From the NCBI GenBank assembly GCA_027919835.1, contig JANVFP010000005.1, forward strand, positions 1,240,001 through 1,304,000: a DNA stretch of 64,000 bases. The letters are read 5' to 3'. Origin of the DNA: Lentinula raphanica (lineage: Eukaryota > Basidiomycota > Agaricomycetes > Agaricales > Omphalotaceae). A program made the translations under genes and the position numbers. Positions within the stretch are counted from its first letter, which is position 1. Every line of letters begins with the position of its first letter. Shown here piece after piece: positions 26,566 to 38,700 of this stretch. A model generated the notes under the pieces. That model saw only the letters and a program-made list of their open reading frames with translations, did not search any database and was not told where the DNA came from.

Positions 26566-28297
26566 TTACTTCTTCAAGTTCTCAACGAAAACACGAATTC
26601 GGCAACACTCTTCATAATCCTCTACTCGGATACCATCACCCAACCGATAGGTTTCTTGCAGCCGGTGTGTTGTTGAAGTGGTCGCAATCGTAGTAAGGTG
26701 AATTGTTCTATCGCGTCCGACCATGTCATGCGCATCGAATGTGATGGGGTAACATTGGCGTCTCTGACGGATCGTAGGCAGGACCCGATAACAATAAGGC
26801 GATCGCGGGTAAGGACTGTTGACCATGAAATAAGGGTGTTGAAGCATCTCTACAGCGACATGAGCCCATTGCAAAGAGACAGAAGCAATGACCGTGATGT
26901 TCTCATGTGTGAGGTATTGGGCGATATTGAGACAAATCTCAGCTGGCAGCAACCTGCATCCGGATCTAGCGAAAAGTTCGTGCGTCTGTTTGCGTTCATT
27001 TATGAGCCTTTTTTGGAGGTGATTCTGCCACATCAAGTTTCCAAGACGCGAGAGGGCCTCTATCCCAGGAGTGTAAGTATTAGTTATACTCCCGGATGGT
27101 CCTGTGATACGAGGGAGGAATTGAAGCGCAGGTGTATGACTCTCGACTTGAACAGTTCGTTCGCCTTCGTGGTCTACCACCCTGAGACGTACAATGCAGA
27201 CATCATAGAGGGATAGGATGACACCATAGAAGATTGAACTGTTCACACGCTCCTTGTCCTTGTAGAAGGCAATGACTTCATCCGATAGCGAGACGATTTC
27301 AGCTTGTAAAATCTCCTCGGTATCAAGACGATTAACGGCAAGCATGCAAAGAGATTCTTCATGAAACCAATAGAACAATCCTATGTCATAAGAAGGTGGT
27401 CGGAGATAGTCCTTTGAAACGAGCTGGCTTGTCTTCCACTTGTAAGAAAAAATACTGGCATCGAAGACGAGCGGACCCGAGAAGAGATCACAAAGGTTGT
27501 GTAGTCTGCGGATAACTCGATATGGAACGTAGTTCAAGAGGAGTGCGTTTATTCCGAGTCCGTATGAATTCTGCATGTAGCTCATTGAGGCTACTGTGCA
27601 CATCTCCATGATCTTCATGCGAGTAGTTTCGAAACGGTTCATCTGAGGTTTAGCGCCAAGGACGTTGTGTATATCGGTGCAGCGCGCGTTGAAACATTTA
27701 TAGGCATCAATCCAGTCAGACCCTACATCTGGGGGAGGAATTTTATAGGAATGGATTTCGGGGATCTCGGGAAGCTCAGACGTGTGGCAAAATTCATCTA
27801 TGAGGTATAACAAATCTGAGGGTTGGGTCGAATCAAGCAAGAGACCACTCACTTAGATATGTCAGAAAATGCTCCCTGTCAGGCATATTCCGGATATCAA
27901 ACATTGGCTCGCCTTGGAAATAGAAGATGAAATTGTCCAAGTCGATTTCGTATTTGAGAAAACCATACTTGGGTGGCTTTCTGCAAAGCTCGAACTTGAA
28001 AAGATAAGTGCTGAGCTTCAAGCCCCCTGAAGAATCCTCTTCCTGAGAATCCTCTACATGTTGCCAATCTTCCTCAAGCTCGTCCGAGTCTGACTTCTCA
28101 GCAGAGTCAGACTGAGAGTCCAAGATTTGCTGGAGCTCAGCTTTTTTGGACGACACATAGGCTTCGAAGCGAACGGGATCGCGAGGAATTTCATCCGCCA
28201 TGAGCCGTCCAAGGTTTTGGATATACGAATCGTGGCGCGTATACCAGATGAAGAAATAGCCTTTGTAGCGGTAAACGCGATAGCCGTCTGCACCCAT
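26566..28297 (-). CDS. F-box-like family protein, copy B
   Basis: Two exons (28297-27853, 27815-26566) with a 37-base intron encode 564 residues, the longest copy. The start MGADGYRVYRYKGYFFIWY matches copy A. Shared blocks are ADEIPRDPVRFEAYV, SSKKAELQQILDS, YEIDLDNFIFYFQGEPMFDI, ARCTDIHNVLGAKP, GLGINALLLNYVPYRVIRRL, DLFSGPLVFD, and LLPAEICLNIAQYLTHENI followed by SVSLQWAHVAVEML (F-box-like). It has a distinctive acidic insert after the LDS block (EKSDSDELEEDWQHVEDSQ), absent from copy C. An in-frame upstream ATG at 28345 would add 16 residues, but the paralogues argue against it. It lies in direct tandem with copy C, 443 bases apart. The role is unknown; ubiquitin-ligase adaptor function is only suggested by the F-box-like motif. 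Confidence 0.82.
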
Positions 28298-28740
28298 GAT
28301 GGGAATGATGAACGTAGGAGTGGTGGCGAAAGGGAGTGAAAACAATTGGCCTTGACCGGGACAATAAAGTCCTTTTCGTGACCGTGAGTCCGAATCGTGA
28401 GTCGTGAGTCGTGACCGTGGACAGTGTCAAAAGGCCTTACTAATACATATCAGTCTGTCTGCCTATGGAATCCCATAATGGGAGACTAGTACCCAAGCTG
28501 AAGTAGGCTACTTTCCCTAGTCAGACTCGTAGATTGATGATTCTCACAATCGAGTCTAAATCGTCTCCAGCAGTGACTCCGACAGCGTCTGAGTGAACTA
28601 TTAGTAGTATAACTCTCTTCCGAAGCCGCAACGTAAGTATCTAGTCGGCGTTTTGGAGATGATGGTAGATACAGGAAGATATATATAGAGTATATAGGAA
28701 AGGCTCACTTCATCGAGGACGCTCTCCAAGCGTTACAAGT
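28298..28740. other. Promoter of copy B and 3' end of copy C
   Basis: 443 bases between tandem minus-strand copies. Apart from the short tandem repeat nothing stands out. A TATATATAGAGTATATA stretch near 28680 is AT-rich and lies just past the copy C stop. Confidence 0.4.
28377..28420. repeat. Short imperfect tandem repeat CGTGAGT/CGTGACC
   Basis: A 7-base unit appears about five times, sometimes as CGTGACC, about 80-120 bases upstream of the copy B start. It could be promoter sequence or slippage. Confidence 0.5.
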
Positions 28741-30428
28741 TCATATATCGTCAATGACAGCCCTGATCTGGCACTTTTTCCGCCATTCGTGGAGCTCCAA
28801 ACCTTCACCCAAGCAATAAGACTCTTGACGCTGTCTAAGTTCAGCCGTGACATCCGTAGTGAGGTGAATTTTTACGTCGCGGCCACGGTCATCAAGAGCT
28901 TGGAACGATACAGGGTATAAGGATCCCTTAGGACCTAGATCCTGACGAATTGAGGGCACGACTCGATAACTATAAGGCTGCTGCTGGCAATCTTCACTGC
29001 GAATTATAAAGTAAGGGTGTTGAAGCATCTCTATAGCGATATGAGCCCATTGTAGTGAGACAGAAGCAAGACTCGTAATGGTCCGATATGGGAGATACTG
29101 GGCGATACGTAGATAGATTTCGGTTGGCAGCAATTTGCCTCCAGACCAAAGCTTGTGTCTCCGACTACGTCGAGTTAAGAACTTCCTGTGGAGATAATTC
29201 TGGTAGATCAAGTTTCCGAGACGAGAGAGCGCCTCTATGCCAGGTGTGTAAGTGCTAGAAGATTGGTTCTGAGGGAGATATCGGAGAGCAGGTGTATGAC
29301 TTTCTACTTCGACGCGATGGTTTACAACTCTGAGACGGACGATGCAGACGTCATAGATGGACAGGATAGCACCATAGAAAGTCGATTTGTTCGTACAGTC
29401 TTCCTTGTAGAAGGCGGCGATTTGATCTGCTAGCGAGGCGATCTCAGCCCGTAGGGTGTCTTCGCTATCGAGACGATTGACGGCAAGCATGCACAAGTAA
29501 CCTTTATCCAACCACCTAAATATTCTTCTGTCATAACCTGGTTTGAGATGATCCTTTCGAAGAAGCTCCCATTTCGAGAACTGGTCACTGTTATCAAATA
29601 CGAGCGGGCCCGAGAAGAGATCACAGATGTTATATAGTCTGCTGAGAGCTCGATATGGAATGGGGTCCAGGAGCATTGCATTTAATCCTAGTCCACACGA
29701 GTTCTTCATGAAGGGCAGCGAGGCTAGAAGGCATATTTCCATGACTTTCATGCGAGTAGTTTCGATATGGTTCATGTGAGGCCCCACACCCAGAACATTG
29801 TGTATATCGGTGCAACGCGCGCCGAGACGTTTGTAAGCTTTGAGCCAGCTAGAATCCTCAACGACTGGAGGAGGGACTTTGTAGCGATGTCCTTCACGAA
29901 CCTCGGGGAACTTGAGGTTCCATTCCATGATGTCTACAGACTCTACACGTATTACAACTAAGACCTTTGATTATATCCGTGAGGACAACACTCACCAAGA
30001 TATGCCAAATATTGATCCTTATCAGGCATGTTTCGAAGATCAAACATGGGTTCCCCAAGGAAATAGAAGATGAGATTGTCCAGGTCGATTTCGTATGTAA
30101 AACACCCATGAACTGGCGGTTCTTCACACAATTCGAAGTGAAAGAAATAATCGCCTTCGATTATGTCGCGTTCGTCGTCCGCGTCGTCCAAGAGACCTTC
30201 AAGGCTCATCTTCAATCTCTCAAAAGATGATGGTTTCCCTGCTTCAGACTTCAAAAGCTTCTCGAGCTCCAATTTCTTAAACCTTACATAGGCATCAAAG
30301 CTAGTGGAATCCCGAGGGATTTCGGCGGCAGCGTGCAGTCCAAGGAGGTGTGGATCCGCGTCCCAATCTGTCCAATAAGAAAAGAAATGGCCTTTGTAGC
30401 GGTAGACGCGAGAACCATATGCAGCCAT
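28741..30428 (-). CDS. F-box-like family protein, copy C
   Basis: Two exons (30428-29996, 29933-28741) with a 62-base intron encode 541 residues. The start MAAYGSRVYRYKGHFFSYW aligns with copies A and B. The family blocks recur: AAEIPRDSTSFDAYV, LELEKLLKSE, YEIDLDNLIFYFLGEPMFDL, GARCTDIHNVLGVGP, GLGLNAMLLDPIPYRALSRL, DLFSGPLVFD, CTNKSTFYGAILSIYDVCIV and LLPTEIYLRIAQYLPYRTI with SVSLQWAHIAIEML. The intron falls at the same codon phase and position as in copies A and B, so the copies arose by DNA duplication. Copies B and C are the only tandem pair. Copy C shares an upstream segment with the pseudogene at 21785-23043. Confidence 0.82.
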
Positions 30429-31197
30429 GGTGAGACGCAGTAGGACGCAGTGGTGGTAGTGAAAGAAGATAATTGTGCTACACGTCACACTCAGTAAATG
30501 AGAATTGAAATTCTGGAAAAACAGTAATTTGTGTGACAGCCTACAGGGTCAAAACCAAAGTAATTACCTTATCTAAAAGGAAGGGGAATTACCACAATTA
30601 AAATTGGGACCCCCGGAAGACGAATCTCTGCACTCGTCTACCGTATGGAAGCCATGTCTGTACTTTGTCCTACTATGTACAATGAGATGATATGATATTT
30701 GTGAGTACATTGAACGCATCGGGGTGATTGGGTTTATCCAACAAGATGAGTGACGAGGGTATATAATATCGAGCATCTACTCTACTAAGAAATAAGAAGT
30801 AGACAAGTATCCTCAAGTATCAAAGTAGCCCAACTACGGCTTTCAGGTGCGCTCGGTTGAGGAGGCCATTCCAGATAGATACGAACCGAAGACCCAGGAG
30901 AAACACAAGGCTTCCGTTCAAGGCTTTTGGACTCGATCGAAGCTTTCGTTTATTGATACTTACAACGATATTTCTTCCCGGTGTAGTGTATTTGGACATT
31001 GCTCAGTCGGATGTCACTGTATTTCTAGTATTAACCCAGATGTGGTCAAAATTTTCGAGGCCTCTGGCTTGAAGGTGCTTCGAATGCTCGACTTCCCTGC
31101 ATGGAGTCCTTATTGAACGAACAGTACTGAATGTAAAGTGAAACAAACTGGTATTCCGGAGGTATATTCTTTCTGTCATAGTATGGAAACATAGGTT
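30429..31197. other. Promoter region of copy C, no gene seen
   Basis: 769 bases between the copy C start and the 3' end of the next minus-strand gene. The part at about 30555-30615 matches the pseudogene's upstream region. The plus-strand open frames at 30847-31116 have no recognised domain and no ATG start; they are not called. Confidence 0.45.
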
Positions 31198-32381
31198 TTA
31201 ACGTCGCAGCTCAGGACCACCTGCGAATATTGGGATGGTCCTCTGTTCCGATATATTCGAAGTGGGATCTTGAATGGGTCTCGTAATATACTCCGCCTCC
31301 GGACTATGTGAGAAAGAGCTGAACGAAAGCCAGTTACAACAAAGATATACAACATACCCAAAGGTAGCATGCAGCACTCTATCTACCATCACATCCTTCT
31401 CTGCCCGAACCCGAATTAATTCTGCATTAGCCAAGGCCAATTCGTCCACCAAAATCTCATGCTGTTCCAGAGCATATTTGTGTTTTGCTTTCATCAATAT
31501 ATACATCGTCATTTCTGGTGAACGACCCATGATTCGCCTCGTAGATGGATCGTATTGGGATTTGAGGTAGGCCGGAAGTGCATCGAATGCTTGTTCTTCC
31601 TCGTCGAGAGGAGCCTGATGAGCAGCTTCGACACGGAGGTAGTTTTCATAGTCCATGTCAGCCTCATCCATGAGCTCTGAGTTAGACCAAGGTTGCTCGT
31701 ATCCGAAATTAGTTCCGCTAGCCAACGCCGCGCCATTGGTTGGTGGCGGAGATGGCTCGTCTCGTTTGCGTTTGCGAGTTCCACCACGCCCCGGTGCAGG
31801 CGGTTCGATGTTGTGTTGTAGGCGCATGTGTTTTGCTAGGGCGTCAGACCGGGTGAAGGACTTGTCACATTCTATAAGGAAAGAGATGATTCAGGATGAG
31901 ATCTTGCGAGATCAGGATAAGACGCACCTGGCAATGAACATACGAATGGCTTCTCCCCAGTATGTGAACGTATGTGGGATATGAGAGCAAAACGAGAGGT
32001 CTGAGAGAGACCTCTCCGATGGCAAGTAGCCCATTCACATGTATAGTTCGATTTATTCACGCCAATGTGACCTAAGATTCAAACTAAGCATTAAATTTTG
32101 TGTCAACTTTATGTTTGTATACCGTTATGAATATGGTCAATGAGGACCTGTAGATCTGTAAATACCTGACCACAGTCGTCCCACTGGCAGATGGCGCTGT
32201 CATTGTCGACCTCCGGCCGTGACTCGTGTACAGAGGAAATTGAAGGCGAGCCAAGACGAGATATGGAATCGAAACCGTTGGTAACATTGTCATGCTCGTG
32301 GACCATGAGGCTTTCTTCGTCTGAGGAGTCGGAAACCATTGGAGTGGGGGCAAGTGAAGATCCAGAACGAGAATAGCCCAT
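31198..32381 (-). CDS. C2H2 zinc-finger protein, Iec1-like (Ino80 complex) candidate
   Basis: Five exons on the minus strand, ATG at 32381 (MGYSRSGSSLAPTPMVSDSS) to stop at 31198. Three zinc fingers: ICQWDDCGQVF with IDHIHN..H, then YTCEWATCHRRG with HIRSH, then FVCSLPECDKSFTRSDALAKH. Downstream comes a basic KRKRDE patch, then acidic DEADMDYENYLRVEAAHQAP, and a helical segment EQHEILVDELALANAELIRV that may form a coiled coil. From memory the finger order and SFTRSDALAKH resemble fission yeast Iec1, a zinc-finger subunit of the Ino80 chromatin remodeller; this is a moderate-confidence inference. Its start is 400 bases from POL2, in the opposite direction. Confidence 0.75.
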
Positions 32382-32781
32382 TTTTATGGCTGTTTCAAAA
32401 TTGGCAAGCGCGAGAACTCCGCGAATCGGACAACTATATCAAAACCAATTTTCACACGAGTCCAAGCGTTTGTTCTTTGGCGTTTTCGGTGAATTCAATG
32501 CTCTCTCTTGCCTCGAAGTTCAAGATACCGTAGATGCTGGAAAGTATCTACTACAGTATGCTGCTTACTTGAATATTGTACGGAATGTTATCAGCATTGG
32601 TGCCTATTGCCAGGTGCTCATGAGTGCCTGGTTCTGGGTGTCACAAGGCACGTGGCTCGTGTTACGCCTTGTTACGCCAGGCGTCCATTGTCACAGACGC
32701 GTTCTTTCTGTTAACCAAGGTTAACCATCATCTACATTTTGTCACTAATCTCTCCTCATTAATCTCTCCCATCAAACATCA
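32382..32781. promoter_or_regulatory. Divergent promoter between zinc-finger gene and POL2
   Basis: 400 bases between two divergent starts. It contains one MCB-type site listed separately, and a CACGTG at about 32650. Confidence 0.5.
32697..32702. promoter_or_regulatory. MCB element (ACGCGT) upstream of POL2
   Basis: A palindromic ACGCGT lies 80 bases before the POL2 ATG. In fungi this hexamer is the MBF binding site that drives G1/S expression of replication genes, which fits a polymerase gene. A single hexamer can occur by chance. Confidence 0.45.
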
Positions 32782-35700
32782 ATGGCGAGAGGGCGTGGAT
32801 TTGGGCTGGCTTCTGCACGAGGCGGAAACCGTGGCTCGTTCCGCGCTGCAGGTTTTCGCGGAGGTTCTTGGAGAGGCAGAGGGCGAGGCAAAGGCAAAGG
32901 GAAGACGGAAGATGCCCCGAGACGGGAAGACGACGGTACCCAACTAGCAGAGAGATTTGAGCAGGTCAAGATTAGTGACGAGATTGACGAAAAACTGGGA
33001 TTTGGTCTGGTACAAGAAGGTATAGTGAAGGAAGGCTGGTTGGTGAATATGCATCCTGTGCGTAGCCTTTTGTCATCATCAGAGTTGTGTTCTCATGCAC
33101 CATGCAGACACTTGTGAAAGACGCGGAATGGCCGTCTGGCAAAGCGGCTGTGGACTACTACTTCATCCAGGACGACGGGCAGATGTTCAAGTGCACGTAT
33201 CAATACGAACCGTATTTCTATATAGCTTGCAAGGTTCGTTCACTCTGCAATTATATGCGTTCTCTCGTGATGCTCTTTGTAGAGCGGTATGGAGAACTCC
33301 GTTGAGGAATGGCTTAACAAGAAATACGAAGGCCTGATTTGTCGCATCGTTCATGACCGCAAAGAAGACCTAAAACTTCCTAATCATCTCATGGGTCACC
33401 GTCGCCTTTATCTCCAGCTCTGTTTTCGGAATGTCTCAGATCTACTCGCGGTCCGGCGAGAACTCCTTCCTCTGGCTCTTGCTAATGGCGCTAAACGCGA
33501 CGCAGTCGACGCGTATGCTGAAGTGGTCAACGCGACTTCTATGAATTTCGCCAGCATGGACATTGCAATTGAGGAGCAAGGGTGGGACAACGCTGGCTCT
33601 TCCCGAAATGCGACATTGGACGCTCGAGATGGCATCGTTGACATTCGAGAATACGACGTCCCCTACTATCTTCGAGTGGCTATCGACAACGACATCCGAG
33701 TCGGTCTCTGGTACGCGGTCACCTTTACTGCTGGTCAACCTGCCTTTCGACATATCGCTGAACGTGTTAAACGTGCGGACCCGGTAGTCATGGCGTATGA
33801 TATTGAGACGACGAAAGCACCACTCAAGTTCCCGGATCGAGAGACAGATCAGGTTATGATGATTTCGTATATGGTGGATGGACAGGGATATCTGATCACC
33901 AACCGGGAGATCGTGAGCGAAGATATCGAAGATTTTGAGTATACGCCCATGGAGGGCTATGAAGGCCCATTCATAATATTCAATGAGCCAAACGAAGTGC
34001 GTGCATTCTCCTAGTCAATGATCCTCTCGTTCATGATTTGTCCAGGCCGAAACTATCAAACGGTTCTTTTCTCATATACAAGATGTCAAGCCGACTGTTA
34101 TGGCCACCTTCAACGGTGACTTTTTCGATTTTCCTTTCCTCGACGCTCGAGCAAAGATTAATGGAATTGATATGTATATCGAAACTGGGTTCGCGAAAGA
34201 TTCCGACGATGAGTACAAGTCAAGAACCTGTGTCCATATGGACTGCTTCCGATGGGTCAAGCGCGATTCCTACTTGCCTCAAGGTAGTCAAGGTTTGAAA
34301 GCCGTGACTGCTTCTAAACTAGGGTACAACCCTATAGAACTGGATCCCGAGTTGATGACTCCGTACGTCCCGCCAGTCAAATCTCTCAATCAATCTAATT
34401 TTTCCTGAAAGCTACGCTCTCGAACAACCCCAAACATTGGCACAATACTCCGTTTCAGATGCTGTCGCGACATACTATCTGTACATGAAATATGTACATC
34501 CCTTCATCTTTTCCCTCTGCAATATCATTCCACTGAATCCGGACGAGGTGTTGAGGAAGGGAAGTGGCACTCTTTGTGAGACGTTATTGATGGTAAGTCT
34601 TCATCCTTTCCCTTTCATTGAGATCTCGCTAAGAATGGTCGGATAGGTTGAAGCTTATCGAGGTCACATTATCATGCCTAATAGACACGAGGAGGAGCAT
34701 GGCAACTTCTACGATGGTCATCTTCTGGCATCGGAGACCTACGTTGGTGGCCATGTAGAAGCTCTCGAAGCAGGGGTCTTCCGTAGTGACATACCCACTG
34801 ACTTCAAAATTACACCTTCTGCTGTCCAAGAGGTAAAGTGTGTCTCCTTCCATGAAGGTCTCTAGCTGATGGACCTGCAGCTCATCGATGATCTTGATGC
34901 TGCGCTTACCTTCTGTATCGTAGAAGAATCCAAATGCTCATTGGATAAAGTCACCAACTACGATGAAGTCAAGTCCGCTATCCAATCTGCGCTCGAGGTG
35001 ATGCGGGATAATCCCAAGAGGATAGACCATCCCCTCATTTATCACTTGGACGTGGCCGCCATGTATCCCAATATCATGTTGTCTAATCGACTTCAGCCGG
35101 ATTCGATGGTTGACGAATCTGTATGTGCCGTTTGTGATTATAATCGACCCGGGAAAACATGCGACCGCAGGTTGGAATGGGCATGGAGAGGAGAATTCTT
35201 CCCTTCACAACGCGACGAATATAATATGATCCGGCATGCACTTAACCAAGAAACTTTCCCACCAAAGCGTCCGAATGGTCCACAGCGTCGATACACGGAT
35301 CTCTCTCCAGCCGAACAGACTGCATTGTTGCATAAACGGTTAGGCGACTACTCGCGGAAGGTGTATAAGAAGACGAAGGACACGAAAGTGGAGAATAGGG
35401 AGTCTATCGTCTGCCAGCGGGAAAACCCTTTCTATGTTGACACTGTGAGGAGATTCCGAGATCGACGATACGAGTACAAAGGGCTACACAAAACGTGGAA
35501 GAAAAATCTGGACACTGTCGTCAATGAAGGACGTTCTCTTGCAGAGGTTGATGAAGCGAAAAAGATGATCGTCTTGTACGACTCTCTTCAGCTTGCTCAC
35601 AAGTGCATTCTGAACTCCTTCTACGGATATGTGATGCGGAAGGGCGCTCGTTGGCACTCGATGGAGATGGCGGGTATCACCTGTTTGACTGGCGCTACTA

Positions 35701-38700
35701 TCATTCAGATGGCACGAGCACTGGTCGAGCAGATTGGGCGACCGCTAGAACTGGATACCGATGGTATCTGGTGTATGCTTCCCGGTGTGTTCCCTGAGAA
35801 CTTCAAGTTCAAGTTGGACAATGGAAAGTCGATTGGTTTCTCGTATCCTTGTACCATGCTCAATCATCTCGTTCACGCCAAATTTACCAACCACCAATAT
35901 CACGACCTTGATCCCGAAACCGGAGAATACAAAGTCCACAGCGAGAACTCCATCTTCTTTGAGCTAGATGGTCCTTACAAAGCAATGATCCTGCCTTCGT
36001 CGAAGGAAGAAGACAAACTCTTGAAGAAGCGTTATGCGGTATTCAACGATGATGGTTCTCTCGCAGAACTCAAGGGATTCGAAGTCAAGCGTCGAGGCGA
36101 ATTGCAGCTTATCAAACACTTTCAATCTCAGATTTTCGAGAAGTTCTTGCTAGGTTCGACGACGGAGGAGTGTTATAAGGCTGTCGCACAGGTTGCTGAT
36201 CAGTGGCTGGATGTATTGTTTACTAAAGCTGTTGCGCTCACGGACGAGGAACTGGTGGAGCTCATCGCTGAGAACCGTAGCATGTCAAAAACTCTCGCAG
36301 AATACGGCGGCCAAAAGTCCACGTCGATCAGTACAGCCAGACGTTTGGCGGAATTCTTAGGTGACCAGATGGTCAAGGACAAAGGTCTGGCGTGTAAATT
36401 CATCATATCCGCCAAACCTATCGGTGCTCCTGTCACAGAACGTGCTGTCCCAGTGGCTATTTTCTCTGCAGAAGAGAGCGTTAAGCGGACATACCTTCGC
36501 AAATGGCTCAAAGATAGCAGTGTGGTCGACTTCGATCTTCGATCTATCCTGGATTGGAACTACTACATCGAGCGACTAGGGTCCGTCATTCAGAAATTGA
36601 TCACTATCCCCGCGGCAATGCAGAAAGTACCCAACCCCGTTCCTCGCATCCACCATCCGGACTGGCTACATCGTCGGGTTGCAGGCACCATCGACAAGTT
36701 CAAGCAGAATAAACTGACCGACTTCTTCAAGCCAGCTGCTGAAGGTACTGAGACGCAAGAAGAAGAGACGGAACTGATGGACATCGAGGATATTGGAGAT
36801 TCAGGGACTCAGAGACTTTTTGCTCCTTCAGAACCTAGCATCCTTCGAAAGAATACTACTCAGCCAGAGACTGTCGAAGAAGACAAAGAGTTGCCTGACC
36901 CTAAAATCAGCTACTCAGCCTGGCTGAGGGCTATCCGACCTCGCTGGAAACGAAGACGCGAGGGACCTGACCCAGGATCTATCACGGTACCATCGATGTT
37001 CAGCAATGTGAAAGTACGAGCCAACCGACATTGGGACCTGGTGCAGATTCGCCCTACCGAAACACTGGGCAGATTCATGCTGTGGCTTTCCGTCGACTCG
37101 GAACTTCTGCCACTGCCTCTGCGCATAGCCCGAGAATTCTATGTGCACCTTCGAACTCCAAAGGAAGACGTTTTCCGGACGGAATACTATTCGTACGAAA
37201 AGGTCACACGAAACTTACCTCGAGATCTCCCTTGTGTCAATCTGTACAAGATCACTGTCCGTGAAGACCTCTACAACGAGATTGGAGAACATTTCATAGA
37301 TCTCGTCAACGACCCAAACGTTGACGGCGTTTTTGAACTCCAAGTAAGTAGGCTGTGATATCGTTGATTACTGGTCTAACGATAACGTTTTAGGTTCCGC
37401 TCGTGGTACGCGCTCTGCTCAAACTCGGTCGTATCTGTGGAACCACGGACAGCAGCATGACTTTGAACCGCGCAGAAGCCAAAGGATTTGACCTACATCA
37501 ATTAGAATCGCCTTCTGCAAGTGGCAATCTGAAGCATAAATACCTCAAGGGCGGCAAAAGTCACAAATATACATTCATCTACCATGCCTGCTCTGCGAAC
37601 GCTCCTCTTCACGTCTTTGCGGTATTCTTTCCTTCGGGGCCGGTCAAACTGCATATTGTTGATCCTGCTACTCGAAGGCAGAATATACCTCGCTTACGAG
37701 AGGCCTACATAGAGCTCAAGAAAAAGCGCGATGAACATTTCGGCCAATCCAACTTGTTCGCTTACCCCGAAACCAGGGAGTTCACTACCTCCTACCATTC
37801 AACTGACACCGCCGCCATGAAGGCCATTTCTCGAGAGTTAGGCGTCATCGAAGACCAAAATCAGATTGTTGTATTATCATCTAGCAAAGACGATTCATAC
37901 TTCGAGACAAACATACCGAAACTTGCCAAATTCCCTGTTCTTTCGATGGCAAAAGCGAAGTCTGCTCACACTCTGGACGTCTTTCCCTGGCAATCGCATG
38001 TTGTCGGGAAAATGTTGAACCGCTATCTTGCTGTGGGCAACTGGTTAGAGCGGTCGATGGCGCTGTCAGAATATTATGACATCCCTCTTGGACATATCGA
38101 GGGCGATCAGCCTCTTTACCTGTCTGACATCAGTTTCGCTCGTCGCTTGATTCAACAAGATACAGTACTCTGGTGGTCTTCAAGTGAACTCCCTGACCTT
38201 GGGGGCATGGAAGCTGACAAGAGGCCCACAGAAGACCTTCCCAAGTCTGAATTCACAGTTCCTGGAGCTTATTCGAATGTCTGTCTCGAGATTGCCGTGC
38301 GAAATCTGGCGATCAACTCAGTTGTCCATTCTCTCGTTGTCAACGAACTCGAAGGCAGTGGTGGTTCAACTGCGTTCGATTCCGTTTCACGCACGTTGGA
38401 CGAGTATGCCCAAAATGACGGACAGAAGGATATCTCACTTGGCGAATCCAACGTTCCTGTGCAGACTTTTGGTATCTTGAAGTCGATGGTGAAGTCATGG
38501 CTCACAGATCGACTACGAAGTGAGCTTGAAGGGTTGGAATGTCCTTCTGTCCTGACCGTTGACCACTTCTGGCGTTGGATCAGTTCGAGTGCTTCGAATT
38601 TGTATGATCCAAGTATCCATCGTTTCGTGCACGGCCTCATGCGGAAAACATTCGTACAGTTGTTGGCAGAATTCAAACGACTAGGTTCCCATGTCGTGTA

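Noticed and set aside
30847..31116. Plus-strand frame of 89 codons between copy C and the zinc-finger gene.
   Set aside because: It has no ATG at its start and no recognisable domain; a chance frame is more likely.
34437..34646. Separate small genes in the POL2 region.
   Set aside because: These frames are POL2 exons extended into introns, not separate genes.
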